64,000 nt of DNA from Zavarzinia compransoris (GTDB lineage: Bacteria; Pseudomonadota; Alphaproteobacteria; Zavarziniales; Zavarziniaceae). The notes below the pieces were generated by a model that did not search any database, had not been told where the DNA came from, and worked only from the letters and a program-made list of their open reading frames with translations. A program made the translations under genes and the position numbers. The number at the start of each line of letters is the position of its first letter. The stretch's first letter is position 1. The stretch covers positions 62,332 through 126,331 of the forward strand of contig NZ_QGLF01000006.1 in the NCBI RefSeq assembly GCF_003173055.1, in the 5' to 3' direction. Below are positions 39,747 to 49,177 of the stretch, in pieces.

Positions 39747-41512
39747 CCATCCTCCAGGCGCTCGACCGCTACTATCACCGGCTCGATGACGTGGTTGCGC
39801 CGGGCTGGAGCCGGGAAAAATTCGGCTGGTGCATCATCCTCGACAGGCAGGGCGAACCGGTTCTCGACCAGGATTTGCGCGACCTATCGGGCAAGAATCC
39901 CAAGCCGAAACTCTATGTCGTCCCGGCCGCGGTCAAGCGCACCGTCGGCGTCGCGCCCAACTTCCTGTGGGACAAATCCGCCTATGTCCTCGGGCGTACC
40001 GCCGGCGAGAATAAGCGAACAGCACAGGAGCACGCGGCCTTTGTGGCCTTCCATATGGCTCGGCTGCGTGGACAAAACGATGAGGGACTGGTCGCGTTAC
40101 GCCTTTTCCTTGAAAAATGGACACCGGCCCGTTTCGACGCGGCGCCCTTCAGGCCCGAGATGCTGGATGCCAACATCATGTTCCGGCTGGAGGGCGACAC
40201 TGTCTACCTGCATGAACGGCCCGCGGCCCGCGCACTGGTGGAGGCGAAACCGGAGGACGGAAAGAAGGAGAACGTCTTTTGCCTGATCACCGGCGAGCCG
40301 AGTGCGATCGCACGTCTGCATCCCACGATCAAGGGCGTGGAAGGGGCGCAGACCGCCGGTGCGGCACTGGTGTCCTTCAACCTCGACGCCTTTGCCTCGC
40401 TTGGCAAGGAGCAGGGGGAAAATGCGCCGACCAGCGAAATGGCTGCCTTCCGCTACGGCGCAGCGCTAAATCACCTGTTGACCCGAGACGGGCCCAACCG
40501 CATCCGCCGCCCGATCGGCGATGCGACGGTCGTCTTCTGGGCTGACGCCGGCAACGCGAAGGCGGCTGCCGCGGCCGATGGCTGGTTCGGTGCGGCTCTG
40601 GCCGGCGACATTACCGATGCCGATGAAGCGCGCAAGCTGCGCGAGGAACTGGAAAAGGTTGCCAAGGGTCGCCCGCTTGCCGAATTGCGACCCGGCATTG
40701 AGGACGGCACGCGCTTTCACGTGCTCGGCCTGTCGCCCAACGCCGCGCGACTGTCGGTGCGCTTCTGGCTTTCGGACGACCTCGACGCCTTCGCCCGCCG
40801 GCTGGCGGCGCACCATTCGGATCTCAAGCTCGAACCCGCCCCGGAGGGCTGGGGGGCCGCCCCTTCGGTCAACCGCCTGCTTGTGCGCAGCATTGCGTTG
40901 CAGGGGGAGTTCAAGAACATCCCGCCGCTGCTGGCCGGCGAAGTGATGCGCGCAGTCCTGTCGGGCGGGCGCTACCCGCAAAGCCTGCTTGCCGCCACGA
41001 TCATCCGATTGCGCGCCGGCGACGATCCCTTGAGCGGCTGGCATGTCGCTGTCATTCGAGCCGTGCTGACCCGCGACCATCGCTTGCGTTTTCAGAAGGA
41101 GGACGTGCCTGTGAGCCTTGCACGCGAAGAACCCAACAAGGCCTATCAGCTCGGCCGCTTGTTCGCGGTTCTGGAAGCCGCACAGCGCATGGCGCTGGGC
41201 AAGACCAACACCACCATCCGCGACCGTTATTTCGGTGCCGCCTCGGCAACACCCGCGGGGGTGTTTCCGCTGCTGCTGCGGGGCGTCCAGAACCATCTGG
41301 GCAAGCTCCGCAAGGATGGCAAGGGCGGCTGGATCGAACGCGAGATCGAGGAGATTCTCGACAAGCTCTCGCTCGACCTGCCCCGCGCCCTGCCGCTTGC
41401 CGAACAGGGCCGTTTCGCCGTCGGCTACTACCACCAGCGCAAGGAACGGTTCAAAGGCAGGCCCGAAGAGGCCGCCTCGTCCGAAGCCGCTGAAAAAGGG
41501 GACGATGAATGA
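39743..41512 (+). CDS. cas8c: Type I-C Cascade large subunit Cas8c (Csd1)
   Basis: The 589-aa protein recognises the PAM and forms the large subunit of Cascade. Family features include the N-terminal LQALDRYYHRLDD, FLWDKSAYVLGRT, CLITGEPSAIARLHPTIKGV, and SFNLDAFASLGKEQGENAPT, typical of Csd1. The C-terminus is acidic. It sits between cas5 and cas7 with ATGA overlaps at both ends. Confidence 0.96.
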   Translation: MTILQALDRYYHRLDDVVAPGWSREKFGWCIILDRQGEPVLDQDLRDLSGKNPKPKLYVVPAAVKRTVGVAPNFLWDKSAYVLGRTAGENKRTAQEHAAFVAFHMARLRGQNDEGLVALRLFLEKWTPARFDAAPFRPEMLDANIMFRLEGDTVYLHERPAARALVEAKPEDGKKENVFCLITGEPSAIARLHPTIKGVEGAQTAGAALVSFNLDAFASLGKEQGENAPTSEMAAFRYGAALNHLLTRDGPNRIRRPIGDATVVFWADAGNAKAAAAADGWFGAALAGDITDADEARKLREELEKVAKGRPLAELRPGIEDGTRFHVLGLSPNAARLSVRFWLSDDLDAFARRLAAHHSDLKLEPAPEGWGAAPSVNRLLVRSIALQGEFKNIPPLLAGEVMRAVLSGGRYPQSLLAATIIRLRAGDDPLSGWHVAVIRAVLTRDHRLRFQKEDVPVSLAREEPNKAYQLGRLFAVLEAAQRMALGKTNTTIRDRYFGAASATPAGVFPLLLRGVQNHLGKLRKDGKGGWIEREIEEILDKLSLDLPRALPLAEQGRFAVGYYHQRKERFKGRPEEAASSEAAEKGDDE

Positions 41513-42441
41513 GCAATCCCGTGATCAACCGCCATGAGTTTGTCCTCTATTTCGACGTGACGAACGGCAATCCCAATGGGGATCCGGATGCGGGCAACCT
41601 GCCGCGCCTGGATCCCGACACCAACCAAGGGCTGGTGTCGGACGTCGCACTGAAGCGGAAAGTGCGCAACTATGTGGCACTCGTCGGCGGCGAGGCGCCC
41701 GGGCAGGAAATTTATATGTCCGAGGGTGCTACACTCAACAATCAGCACAAAAGGGCATGGGCCGCCGTCCTGCCTGATGTGAAAGACGACAAGACGCTGA
41801 AGGACGGGCCCAAGGACAGGAACAGGGCCCGCGAGTTGACAGCCTGGATGTGTGCCAATTTTTGGGATATCCGCACCTTTGGCGCCGTGATGTCGACCGG
41901 GGTGAACGCCGGGCAGGTGCGCGGGCCGGTGCAATTCGCCTTCGCCCGTTCGGTCGAGCCGATCCTGCCGTTGGAGATTTCCATCACCCGCATGGCCGCG
42001 ACGACAGATGCGGACGCAGAGGCGAAGGGCGGACGCACCATGGGCCGCAAGCATATCGTTCCCTATGGTCTCTATCGTGCGCATGGCTATGTCTCCGCGC
42101 CGCTTGCCTCGCATAAGGTCAAGGGCACCGGCTTTTCCGAGGACGATCTGGAACTGCTTTGGCAGGCACTCCTGAACATGTTCGACCACGATCGCTCTGC
42201 CGCACGGGGCGAGATGGCGACGCGTAAACTGATCGTCTTCCGCCATGCAGGCGCACTTGGCAACGCCCAGGCGCAAAGCCTGTTCGGCCGTGTGAAGACC
42301 TGGCGGGTGCATCAGGATGCCGTGCAGGAGATCGGCAGCCCCGCCATCGACAATTGGCCGCCCGCGCGCAAATGGGAGGATTACAAGGTAACGGTCGATA
42401 GCACCAATCTTCCCGCCGGCATCGAGATCATCGAGCGATAG
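41509..42441 (+). CDS. cas7c: Type I-C Cascade backbone Cas7 (Csd2)
   Basis: The 310-aa RAMP protein forms the crRNA-binding filament. Signature stretches are FVLYFDVTNGNPNGDPDAGN, ANFWDIRTFGAVMSTG, and GRKHIVPYGLYRAHGYVSA. It follows cas8c with a 4-base overlap and precedes cas4 by 4 bases. Confidence 0.97.
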   Translation: MSNPVINRHEFVLYFDVTNGNPNGDPDAGNLPRLDPDTNQGLVSDVALKRKVRNYVALVGGEAPGQEIYMSEGATLNNQHKRAWAAVLPDVKDDKTLKDGPKDRNRARELTAWMCANFWDIRTFGAVMSTGVNAGQVRGPVQFAFARSVEPILPLEISITRMAATTDADAEAKGGRTMGRKHIVPYGLYRAHGYVSAPLASHKVKGTGFSEDDLELLWQALLNMFDHDRSAARGEMATRKLIVFRHAGALGNAQAQSLFGRVKTWRVHQDAVQEIGSPAIDNWPPARKWEDYKVTVDSTNLPAGIEIIER

Positions 42442-42445
42442 CCGG

Positions 42446-43084
42446 ATGACCGCGCCGCCCCCGCCGGACCCTGCCGCAGAGGATGCATTGGTGCCGCTTT
42501 CGGCGCTTCAGCATTACCTCTTCTGCCCTCGGCAATGTGCGCTGATCCATGTCGAACGCATCTGGGCCGAGGACGGCGCAACCGCCGAAGGGCGCCTCCT
42601 TCACGAGCGCGTTGACGGCGGCAAGCCCGATCGGCGGCAGGGCGTCCGGGTGGTGCGCGGCCTGACGCTCCGCTCATTTGCGCTCGGGCTTTCCGGCAAG
42701 GCCGATGTAGTCGAATTTCGTGGCGGGGTGGCCTATCCCATCGAATACAAGCGCGGCCGCCCCAAGTCACATCGCGCAGACGAGGTGCAACTCTGCGCTC
42801 AGGCCCTCTGCCTCGAGGAGATGTTCGGCACGACCATACCCGAGGGCGCACTGTTCTACGGTCAGACGAAAAAACATCAGCGCATCGTTTTTGACGCGGA
42901 ATTGCGCCGCCTCACCAAGGACGTCGCCGCCGAAACACGCGCGATGATCGCAGGCGCCCTCACGCCGCAGCCTCGTGCCATGCCCGCATGCCGCCACTGC
43001 TCCCTGTTCAGCCATTGCCAGCCCGAGCGACTTGAAAAACCGCCGGTCATCCGCCGCTGGCTTGCCGGACAATTGGCGGACTGA
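42446..43084 (+). CDS. cas4: Cas4 PAM-selecting exonuclease
   Basis: The 212-aa RecB-like nuclease helps Cas1-Cas2 select and trim spacers. It has the four Fe-S cysteines (CPRQC-type FCPRQCALIH at the N-terminus; PACRHCSLFSHC at the C-terminus), the nuclease motif PIEYKRGRPK, and DEVQLCAQALCLEEMF. The complete adaptation set cas4-cas1-cas2 suggests that the array can still grow. Confidence 0.96.
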   Translation: MTAPPPPDPAAEDALVPLSALQHYLFCPRQCALIHVERIWAEDGATAEGRLLHERVDGGKPDRRQGVRVVRGLTLRSFALGLSGKADVVEFRGGVAYPIEYKRGRPKSHRADEVQLCAQALCLEEMFGTTIPEGALFYGQTKKHQRIVFDAELRRLTKDVAAETRAMIAGALTPQPRAMPACRHCSLFSHCQPERLEKPPVIRRWLAGQLAD

Positions 43085-43097
43085 AACGGCGGAGATC

Positions 43098-44138
43098 ATG
43101 CGCCGTCACCTTAATACGATCTATGTCACCAGCGAAGGCGCCTGGCTGCGCAAGGACGGCGCGAACATCGTCGTCGAGGTGGATGGCAGCGAGCGGGGCC
43201 GCGCGCCGATGCACATGATCGGCGGCATCGTCTGCTTCAGCCGCCCCGGTGCGTCGCCTGCCTTGATGGCCGCCTGCGCCGAGGCTGGAATCACGCTCTC
43301 CTTCCTGTCGCCCGAAGGCAAATTTCTTGCACGTGTCGAGGGGCCGCGAAGCGGCAACGTTCTGCTGCGTCGGACCCAATATCGGCTGGCGGATGATCCG
43401 GGGCATGCCCTGTCGATCGTGCAAGGCATCGTCGCCGCCAAGACGGCGAACCAGCGCACCGTTCTGCGCCGCGCCCTGCGCGACCACGGTGACCGGATGA
43501 GCGACACTGCCCGTGCGGCCATCGAAGCTGCCGAACAGCGGCTGTTCCACAGTGCCCGGCGTGCATCCGTGGCCGGGGATGTCGCCACGCTCCGCGGCAT
43601 GGAAGGCGAAGCCGCACTCACCTACTTCAATGTATTCGACACGATGATCCAAGGCGACAAATCGGTCTTTCGCTTCAACGGCCGTTCGCGCCGGCCACCA
43701 CTCGACCGGGTGAACGCGCTTCTTTCCTTTCTTTACGCCATGCTGGGTCACGATTGCCGCTCCGCATTGGAAAGTGTCGGCTTTGATCCGCAGGTCGGCT
43801 TTCTCCACGCCGATCGCCCGGGTCGTGCCGGCCTCGCACTCGATCTGATGGAAGAAATGCGCCCTGTCCTTGCCGACAGACTGGCTCTCACCCTGATCAA
43901 CCGTGGACAGCTGAAGGCACGGGATTTCGTGGTGGACGACGGGGGTGCGGTCTCCCTCGCCGACGAAGGCCGAAAGGCCGTACTGGTGGCCTGGCAGGAA
44001 CGAAAGAAGCGTGAATTGCGCCACCCGTTCCTGGGCGAGAACATGGCGCTGGGACTGGTGCCGCACGTTCAGGCCCTGCTGCTGTCCCGTCATCTGCGTG
44101 GCGACATCGACGGTTACCCTCCCTTCATCTGGAAATGA
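43098..44138 (+). CDS. cas1: Cas1 integrase (type I-C)
   Basis: Cas1 inserts new spacers into the array. The 346-aa protein starts at ATG 43098 with GGAG upstream. The metal-binding residues are in GMEGEAALTYFNVF (Glu near 170), GFLHADRPGRAGLALDLMEE (His near 236 and acidic residues). It follows cas4 by 13 bases and precedes cas2 by 3. Confidence 0.97.
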   Translation: MRRHLNTIYVTSEGAWLRKDGANIVVEVDGSERGRAPMHMIGGIVCFSRPGASPALMAACAEAGITLSFLSPEGKFLARVEGPRSGNVLLRRTQYRLADDPGHALSIVQGIVAAKTANQRTVLRRALRDHGDRMSDTARAAIEAAEQRLFHSARRASVAGDVATLRGMEGEAALTYFNVFDTMIQGDKSVFRFNGRSRRPPLDRVNALLSFLYAMLGHDCRSALESVGFDPQVGFLHADRPGRAGLALDLMEEMRPVLADRLALTLINRGQLKARDFVVDDGGAVSLADEGRKAVLVAWQERKKRELRHPFLGENMALGLVPHVQALLLSRHLRGDIDGYPPFIWK

Positions 44139-44141
44139 CCG

Positions 44142-44432
44142 ATGCTGATGCTCGTTGCCTACGACGTGAATACCGGGGACTCAACGGGATCCAAACGATT
44201 ACGCCGCGTGGCGAAAGCCTGTCTGGACTTTGGGCAACGTGTCCAGAACTCGGTCTTCGAATGCGAAGTGAGCCCCGCTCAATGGGCCATGTTGCGTGCC
44301 CGACTAATCGCCGAAATCGATATCGACAAGGACAGCCTGCGTTTTTACCGCTTGGGCGCAGACGGGAAACGCAGAGTTGAGCACGTCGGCGCAAAGCCCG
44401 TCCTGGACCTGGACGGCCCCTTGCTGTTCTGA
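44142..44432 (+). CDS. cas2: Cas2
   Basis: The 96-aa protein has the ferredoxin-like start MLMLVAYDVNTGD with the conserved Asp and the family core RVAKACLDFGQRVQNSVFEC. With Cas1 it forms the integration complex. It is the last cas gene; the leader and array follow directly. Confidence 0.97.
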   Translation: MLMLVAYDVNTGDSTGSKRLRRVAKACLDFGQRVQNSVFECEVSPAQWAMLRARLIAEIDIDKDSLRFYRLGADGKRRVEHVGAKPVLDLDGPLLF

Positions 44433-44616
44433 CCACATGCGAACCCGAATCTATCGGCCCTTCGACGCAGGGTTCGCGCACGACTTTTTCTTTTTTTGTT
44501 TCAAGTCGTTGGCAATGGACCACCTCGCGCCGACTACCGCTACGACAAACCACCGCGCACCGGTTCGCGCGAAAGCGCCCATTAGCGTTTGTTTCTCATA
44601 GTGCTATGGGTATGCG
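44433..44616 (+). promoter_or_regulatory. CRISPR leader
   Basis: The 184 bases between cas2 and the first repeat hold no gene. A T-rich stretch (CTTTTTCTTTTTTTG near 44483) and a GTTTGTTTCTCATAGTGCTA segment just before the first repeat are leader-like. Position next to cas2 and the degenerate repeat at the other end fix the orientation. Confidence 0.8.
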
Positions 44617-47355
44617 GTCGCCTCCCGCACGGAGGCGTGGATCGAAACGCCAAAGTGCCGCGGAACAGGATTTTCGCCGCGGTCGCCTCCCGCACGGAGG
44701 CGTGGATCGAAACCGGATTGATTGGGCACGAACAACTCCGGCTGCCGCGTCGCCTCCCGCACGGAGGCGTGGATCGAAACAGGTCAGCCAGTGGATCGAC
44801 GACATCCGCAGCAAGTCGCCTCCCGCACGGAGGCGTGGATCGAAACCGCCTGGGGCTGGAGCACCTGCGTGCCCTTGAACGTCGCCTCCCGCACGGAGGC
44901 GTGGATCGAAACGCCTCGACCTCATCGGCCCACGCGCGGGCGGCGGGTCGCCTCCCGCACGGAGGCGTGGATCGAAACGATCAGGTAAAGGCCGTCGCCG
45001 TCGAACCTGTCGTCGCCTCCCGCACGGAGGCGTGGATCGAAACCGCCCGGGCTGGCGGCCATTTGAGCCGGCGGGTGAGTCGCCTCCCGCACGGAGGCGT
45101 GGATCGAAACGCCGCGCTTGCCGCTGCTGCCCAGCCCGGCACAGGTCGCCTCCCGCACGGAGGCGTGGATCGAAACTGCGGGCCGCCGCTCGTCCAGGAT
45201 CGGACGCAGAGGTCGCCTCCCGCACGGAGGCGTGGATCGAAACGTCGAGGGTACCGCCGAAGAGACCTTCGTTGCCAAGTCGCCTCCCGCACGGAGGCGT
45301 GGATCGAAACCAGCGCACGACTTCCCCCCAGCCACTGCTCGCCATGTCGCCTCCCGCACGGAGGCGTGGATCGAAACTGTAAAGATCGGCGCGCCGCCCC
45401 TCCCCTCCACAGGTCGCCTCCCGCACGGAGGCGTGGATCGAAACCATTTGAGGTATTCGGCAACCGCCTCGATCGCGGGTCGCCTCCCGCACGGAGGCGT
45501 GGATCGAAACTCCCCGGAACGCTACATCCAGGCGATCGGCGAAAGTCGCCTCCCGCACGGAGGCGTGGATCGAAACTTTCATGCCTTCTTGCTCTTCAAA
45601 CCTAGAGCATAGTCGCCTCCCGCACGGAGGCGTGGATCGAAACCCCGAAGTCACCCCGGAGCCGGCCCGATGAGCGGTCGCCTCCCGCACGGAGGCGTGG
45701 ATCGAAACCCGCCGGTCAATCGATGACCAGGCATGCACGAGGGGTCGCCTCCCGCACGGAGGCGTGGATCGAAACGTAAAACCGCTACGATGGCGGATCA
45801 GATCCACAGGTCGCCTCCCGCACGGAGGCGTGGATCGAAACTCAAAGCGCTTGCGCGGCCGGCGGCCGCCGTACTGTCGCCTCCCGCACGGAGGCGTGGA
45901 TCGAAACAACCAGCTTTTCGGCCGTGATCTGGATGGCCGCGTCGCCTCCCGCACGGAGGCGTGGATCGAAACTCGGAGGCGAGCATTGCGCCTCACTTTG
46001 ATGATGGTCGCCTCCCGCACGGAGGCGTGGATCGAAACCCGAGGCGCTGGCCTGGACGGCCGACCTCACCAGGTCGCCTCCCGCACGGAGGCGTGGATCG
46101 AAACCCGAAACCACCCGGGTTGCTTGTCGGGTGATAGTGTCGCCTCCCGCACGGAGGCGTGGATCGAAACTTCCGTCGCCCCTTTCGTCCTGATCGAGGG
46201 TCGGTCGCCTCCCGCACGGAGGCGTGAATCGAAACGGATAGAGCAGCGAGGTGGCGTGATCGCCCCAGGTCGCCTCCCGCACGGAGGCGTGGATCGAAAC
46301 TTTGTGGTGCGACCCGACGCCTTGATGCCGTAACGTCGCCTCCCGCACGGAGGCGTGGATCGAAACGTGGATCGAGAAGAAAGAAAGCGCGTAGCTGGGT
46401 GGTCGCCTCCCGCACGGAGGCGTGGATCGAAACGCCGCCGAACTGGTGGATGGCGGCATAGGCCGCAGTCGCCTCCCGCACGGAGGCGTGGATCGAAACG
46501 CGCAGGAGCAATCCGGCGCGTCCGGCCGGTGGAAGTCGCCTCCCGCACGGAGGCGTGGATCGAAACCAGGAAAACGTGAAGGTCTCGGGGCTGGACGCCC
46601 GTCGCCTCCCGCACGGAGGCGTGGATCGAAACCACTTGGTCGTCGGCGATCGAGCACTGCGCCCGCGTCGCCTCCCGCACGGAGGCGTGGATCGAAACTT
46701 CCCCGGAGATAAAGCTAAAGCTGCCGGCGAAAAGTCGCCTCCCGCACGGAGGCGTGGATCGAAACCTCGAACACGACGTGTGACACTCCATATTGCAAGG
46801 TCGCCTCCCGCACGGAGGCGTGGATCGAAACGCCGAAGGATCGTGGGCGGCAATTCATGGTGACGGTCGCCTCCCGCACGGAGGCGCGGATCGAAACGCG
46901 CTGCCTGCCGGTCCTCAGCCGGCGTCGGGCGTCGCCTCCCGCACGGAGGCGTGGATCGAAACCGCGCGCCGGCACCAGGTTAGTTAGGAATTTTCGTCGC
47001 CTCCCGCACGGAGGCGTGGATCGAAACCCCGAATTCCGCGAGGCCGCGCGCCGGCGCCAACGGTCGCCTCCCGCACGGAGGCGTGGATCGAAACTACCAC
47101 GGCCGGGAGCAGCGGGACGTGGAGACCAAGTCGCCTCCCGCACGGAGGCGTGGATCGAAACCCTTGGGATGATGCCTATGGCGACCCCCGCCCCTTGTCG
47201 CCTCCCGCACGGAGGCGTGGATCGAAACAATCAATCGCCTTGGCAGCACTGCCATGCCCAGCGTCGCCTCCCGCACGGAGGCGTGGATCGAAACCTTTCA
47301 GCAGGCGATTGAGTGCGCCGCAGGAAGGTCGCCTCAGCGATACCGTGATCGAACC
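44617..47355 (+). CRISPR. Type I-C CRISPR array, 41 intact repeats plus one degenerate terminal repeat
   Basis: The 32-bp repeat begins GTCGCCTCCCGCACGGAGGC and ends GTGGATCGAAAC; GCCTCC/GGAGGC form the hairpin stem. I counted 41 full repeats (first at 44617-44648, last at 47263-47294), separated by 33-35-bp spacers that all look distinct, so 40 spacers plus one before the terminal repeat. The terminal unit (from 47328) keeps GTCGCCTC and a diverged GTGATCGAA, as expected at the leader-distal end. Two internal repeats carry single changes: the 25th (46204, GTGAATC) and the 35th (46866, GCGGATC). The ATCGAAAC end is the 5' handle of the crRNAs. Confidence 0.98.
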
Positions 47356-47498
47356 CGAGATTTCCTCGTTCACATCGAAATCATAGGCATAGGCCGTCGC
47401 CCCCGCGCCGAGCGCACAGACCGCCGTGGTCGCCAGCAGGCGCCGCCAAGCGCGACCGGAACCGCCGCGAGCCCCGTGCTCCCCTTCATCACGTTCAT
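47331..47498 (-). pseudogene. DUF1302-type gene, 5' remnant cut by the CRISPR array
   Basis: On the reverse strand an ATG at 47498 has an excellent SD (GGAGGAGG). After a frameshift within the signal peptide the reading continues LLATTAVCALGAGATAYAYD, then FDVNEEISGSITVSLR. This matches the N-terminus of DUF1302 outer-membrane proteins, which start with a signal peptide and FDF...SGS. It then runs straight into the terminal CRISPR repeat. Only about 50 codons survive of a gene usually more than 500 codons long. Confidence 0.6.
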
Positions 47499-47587
47499 GC
47501 CTCCTCCCCCGCCCCGCCCCGCCGCGCCGTCTGTCCATGCAGACGGTTCGCGGCTTTGCTGTCTTTATCGGACTTCTCGACAGGTAA

Positions 47588-48060
47588 TCAGTTCGTTCCC
47601 ATGCGCCGGATGGCATCGGGCGTGAACTTCGAGGGATCGACGTCCTGAACATTCCAGTTCAGCATCTTTTCCTCGTTCTTCAGGCCGAAGACGACATAGC
47701 GGCCGGACTGCAGGTCGTAGGTCGCCTCCAGCGCGGACAAGCAGAGGGGAATGTCGTAATAATTGACGATCGGCGCATCCTGGATCCGCCACAGTTCGCC
47801 GCGGCCGTCATAGAGATCGGCGGTGGCGATATTCCAGCTGTCCTCGTCGATATAGAAGGTGCGGCGGGCTAGAGGTGGCGGGGGCCTTCCTTCAGCTTGG
47901 CCTCGCCCCCCCAAGGTGCGGTGCAGTTCGTAGCGGCCGAGTTCCGGATTGAGGTGGGTCGGCACCAGAAGCTGCTTGTAGGCCACCTTGTCCGACATGT
48001 AATCGAAGGCATTATAGCCGATGGCCTTCTCCGCCTCGTCGGGCGTTTCAGCCGGCAGGA
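47588..48060 (-). pseudogene. DUF1329 gene, 3' remnant with compensating frameshifts
   Basis: The last ~150 codons of a DUF1329 protein are recognisable: YNAFDYMSDKVAYKQL, NPELGRYELHR, RRTFYIDEDSW, DGRGELWRIQDAPIVNYYDI, and a normal C-terminus. Between LHRT and ARRTFY the frame is shifted for about 20 codons: a run of seven G at about 47906-47913 adds one base, and a base is missing near 47872 where a Tyr codon is expected. In the alternate frame the segment reads GEAKLKEGPRHL, as in the family. The N-terminal two thirds are missing, cut where the ABC permease gene ends. Confidence 0.75.
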
Positions 48061-49173
48061 TCAGCGCAGGAACCCCCGGAAGCGCCGCAAGGAATAGGCA
48101 AACAGCAGGCCCCCGATCAGCAGCAGCATGAGCAACTGCGGCCAGACGACATCGATCCCCGCCCCCCGGAACAGGATCGACTGGGCCAGGATGACGAAAT
48201 GGGTATTGGGTGCCGCCAGCATGACGTGCTGCACCAGTTCCGGCATGTTCTCGCGCGGGGTCTGCCCCCCGGACAACATCTGCAACGGCAGCAGCACCAT
48301 CATCAGCAGCAGGCCGAACTGCGGCATCGAGCCCGCCACCGTGGCCAGGAATATCCCGAGGGCGGTGGTCGAGAACAGCAGCAGCACCATGCCGGCGACG
48401 AAAAGCAGCAGCGACCCCTGGAGCGGGATCCGCAACAGGCCCTCCGCGACGACGACCAGCGAAAAGGTCGAGGCCAGCAGCACGACAAGCCCCATGGACC
48501 AGATCTTGGCAATCATGATTTCCAGCGGGGTGACCGGCATGACCAGCAGGTGTTCGATGGTGCCATGCTCGCGCTCGCGGATCAGGGCCGCGCCGGACAG
48601 GACAATGGCCAGCATGGTGATGCTGTTGATGATGCTCATCACCGCACTGAACCAGCCTTTGTTCAGTTCCGGATTGAAGCGGGCGCGCAGGTTGAGCGCC
48701 ACCGGCGGGGCCGCCGCCGTCCGGCTGCGGCCGAGGAATTCCTCGATTTCGCCGGCCACGATGCTCTGCACATAGCCGCCGCCGCTGAACGCCTGGGACA
48801 TGCGCGTGGCATCGACATTCAACTGGATGACGGGCGCCTTGCCCGCCAGCACGTCGCGCTGAAAGCCGGGCGGAATATCCAGCGCGAAAGTATCGAGCCC
48901 GCTGTCCATCCGCCGGTCCATTTCGGCGATCGAGATCATGCGCGGCGCGACGAAGTAAGGCGGATAGAAGGAGGCCGAGATCCGCCCGGAAAGAGGGGAG
49001 CGATCCTCGTCCACGATGGCGATGGTCGCCCGGTTCAAGGTTTCCGGCGCCGAGGTCGCGGCGGTATAGACCGACAGGGTGAAGGAGAAGACGATCAGGA
49101 CCATCATCACCGGGTCGCGCAGCAACCCCCGCAATTCCTTGATCCCGAGTTGCAGGATGTTGGACGACAGCAT
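48061..49173 (-). CDS. ABC-2 type permease (YhhJ-like)
   Basis: The 370-aa membrane protein has an N-terminal helix, a large periplasmic domain (~residues 45-175, with RATIAIVDEDRSPLSG and LDIPPGFQRDVLAGK), then five helices. The motif IREREHGTIEHLLVMPVTPLEIM is typical of ABC-2 permeases. It is the last gene of the RbbA-HlyD operon and probably dimerises with the permease half of the large fusion protein. Confidence 0.9.
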   Translation of the reverse strand: MLSSNILQLGIKELRGLLRDPVMMVLIVFSFTLSVYTAATSAPETLNRATIAIVDEDRSPLSGRISASFYPPYFVAPRMISIAEMDRRMDSGLDTFALDIPPGFQRDVLAGKAPVIQLNVDATRMSQAFSGGGYVQSIVAGEIEEFLGRSRTAAAPPVALNLRARFNPELNKGWFSAVMSIINSITMLAIVLSGAALIREREHGTIEHLLVMPVTPLEIMIAKIWSMGLVVLLASTFSLVVVAEGLLRIPLQGSLLLFVAGMVLLLFSTTALGIFLATVAGSMPQFGLLLMMVLLPLQMLSGGQTPRENMPELVQHVMLAAPNTHFVILAQSILFRGAGIDVVWPQLLMLLLIGGLLFAYSLRRFRGFLR

Positions 49174-49177
49174 CCCG

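Noticed and set aside
46367-46401. Spacer that begins GTGGATCGAGAA, like the end of the repeat
   Set aside because: It shares only the first dozen bases with the repeat end; spacer length is normal, so it is more likely chance than a partial duplication.
44589-47312. Long open frames across the array with repeated SPPARRRGSK or FDPRLRAGGD peptides
   Set aside because: They are translations of the CRISPR repeat (32 bp plus spacers of ~34 bp keeps frames open) and are not genes.
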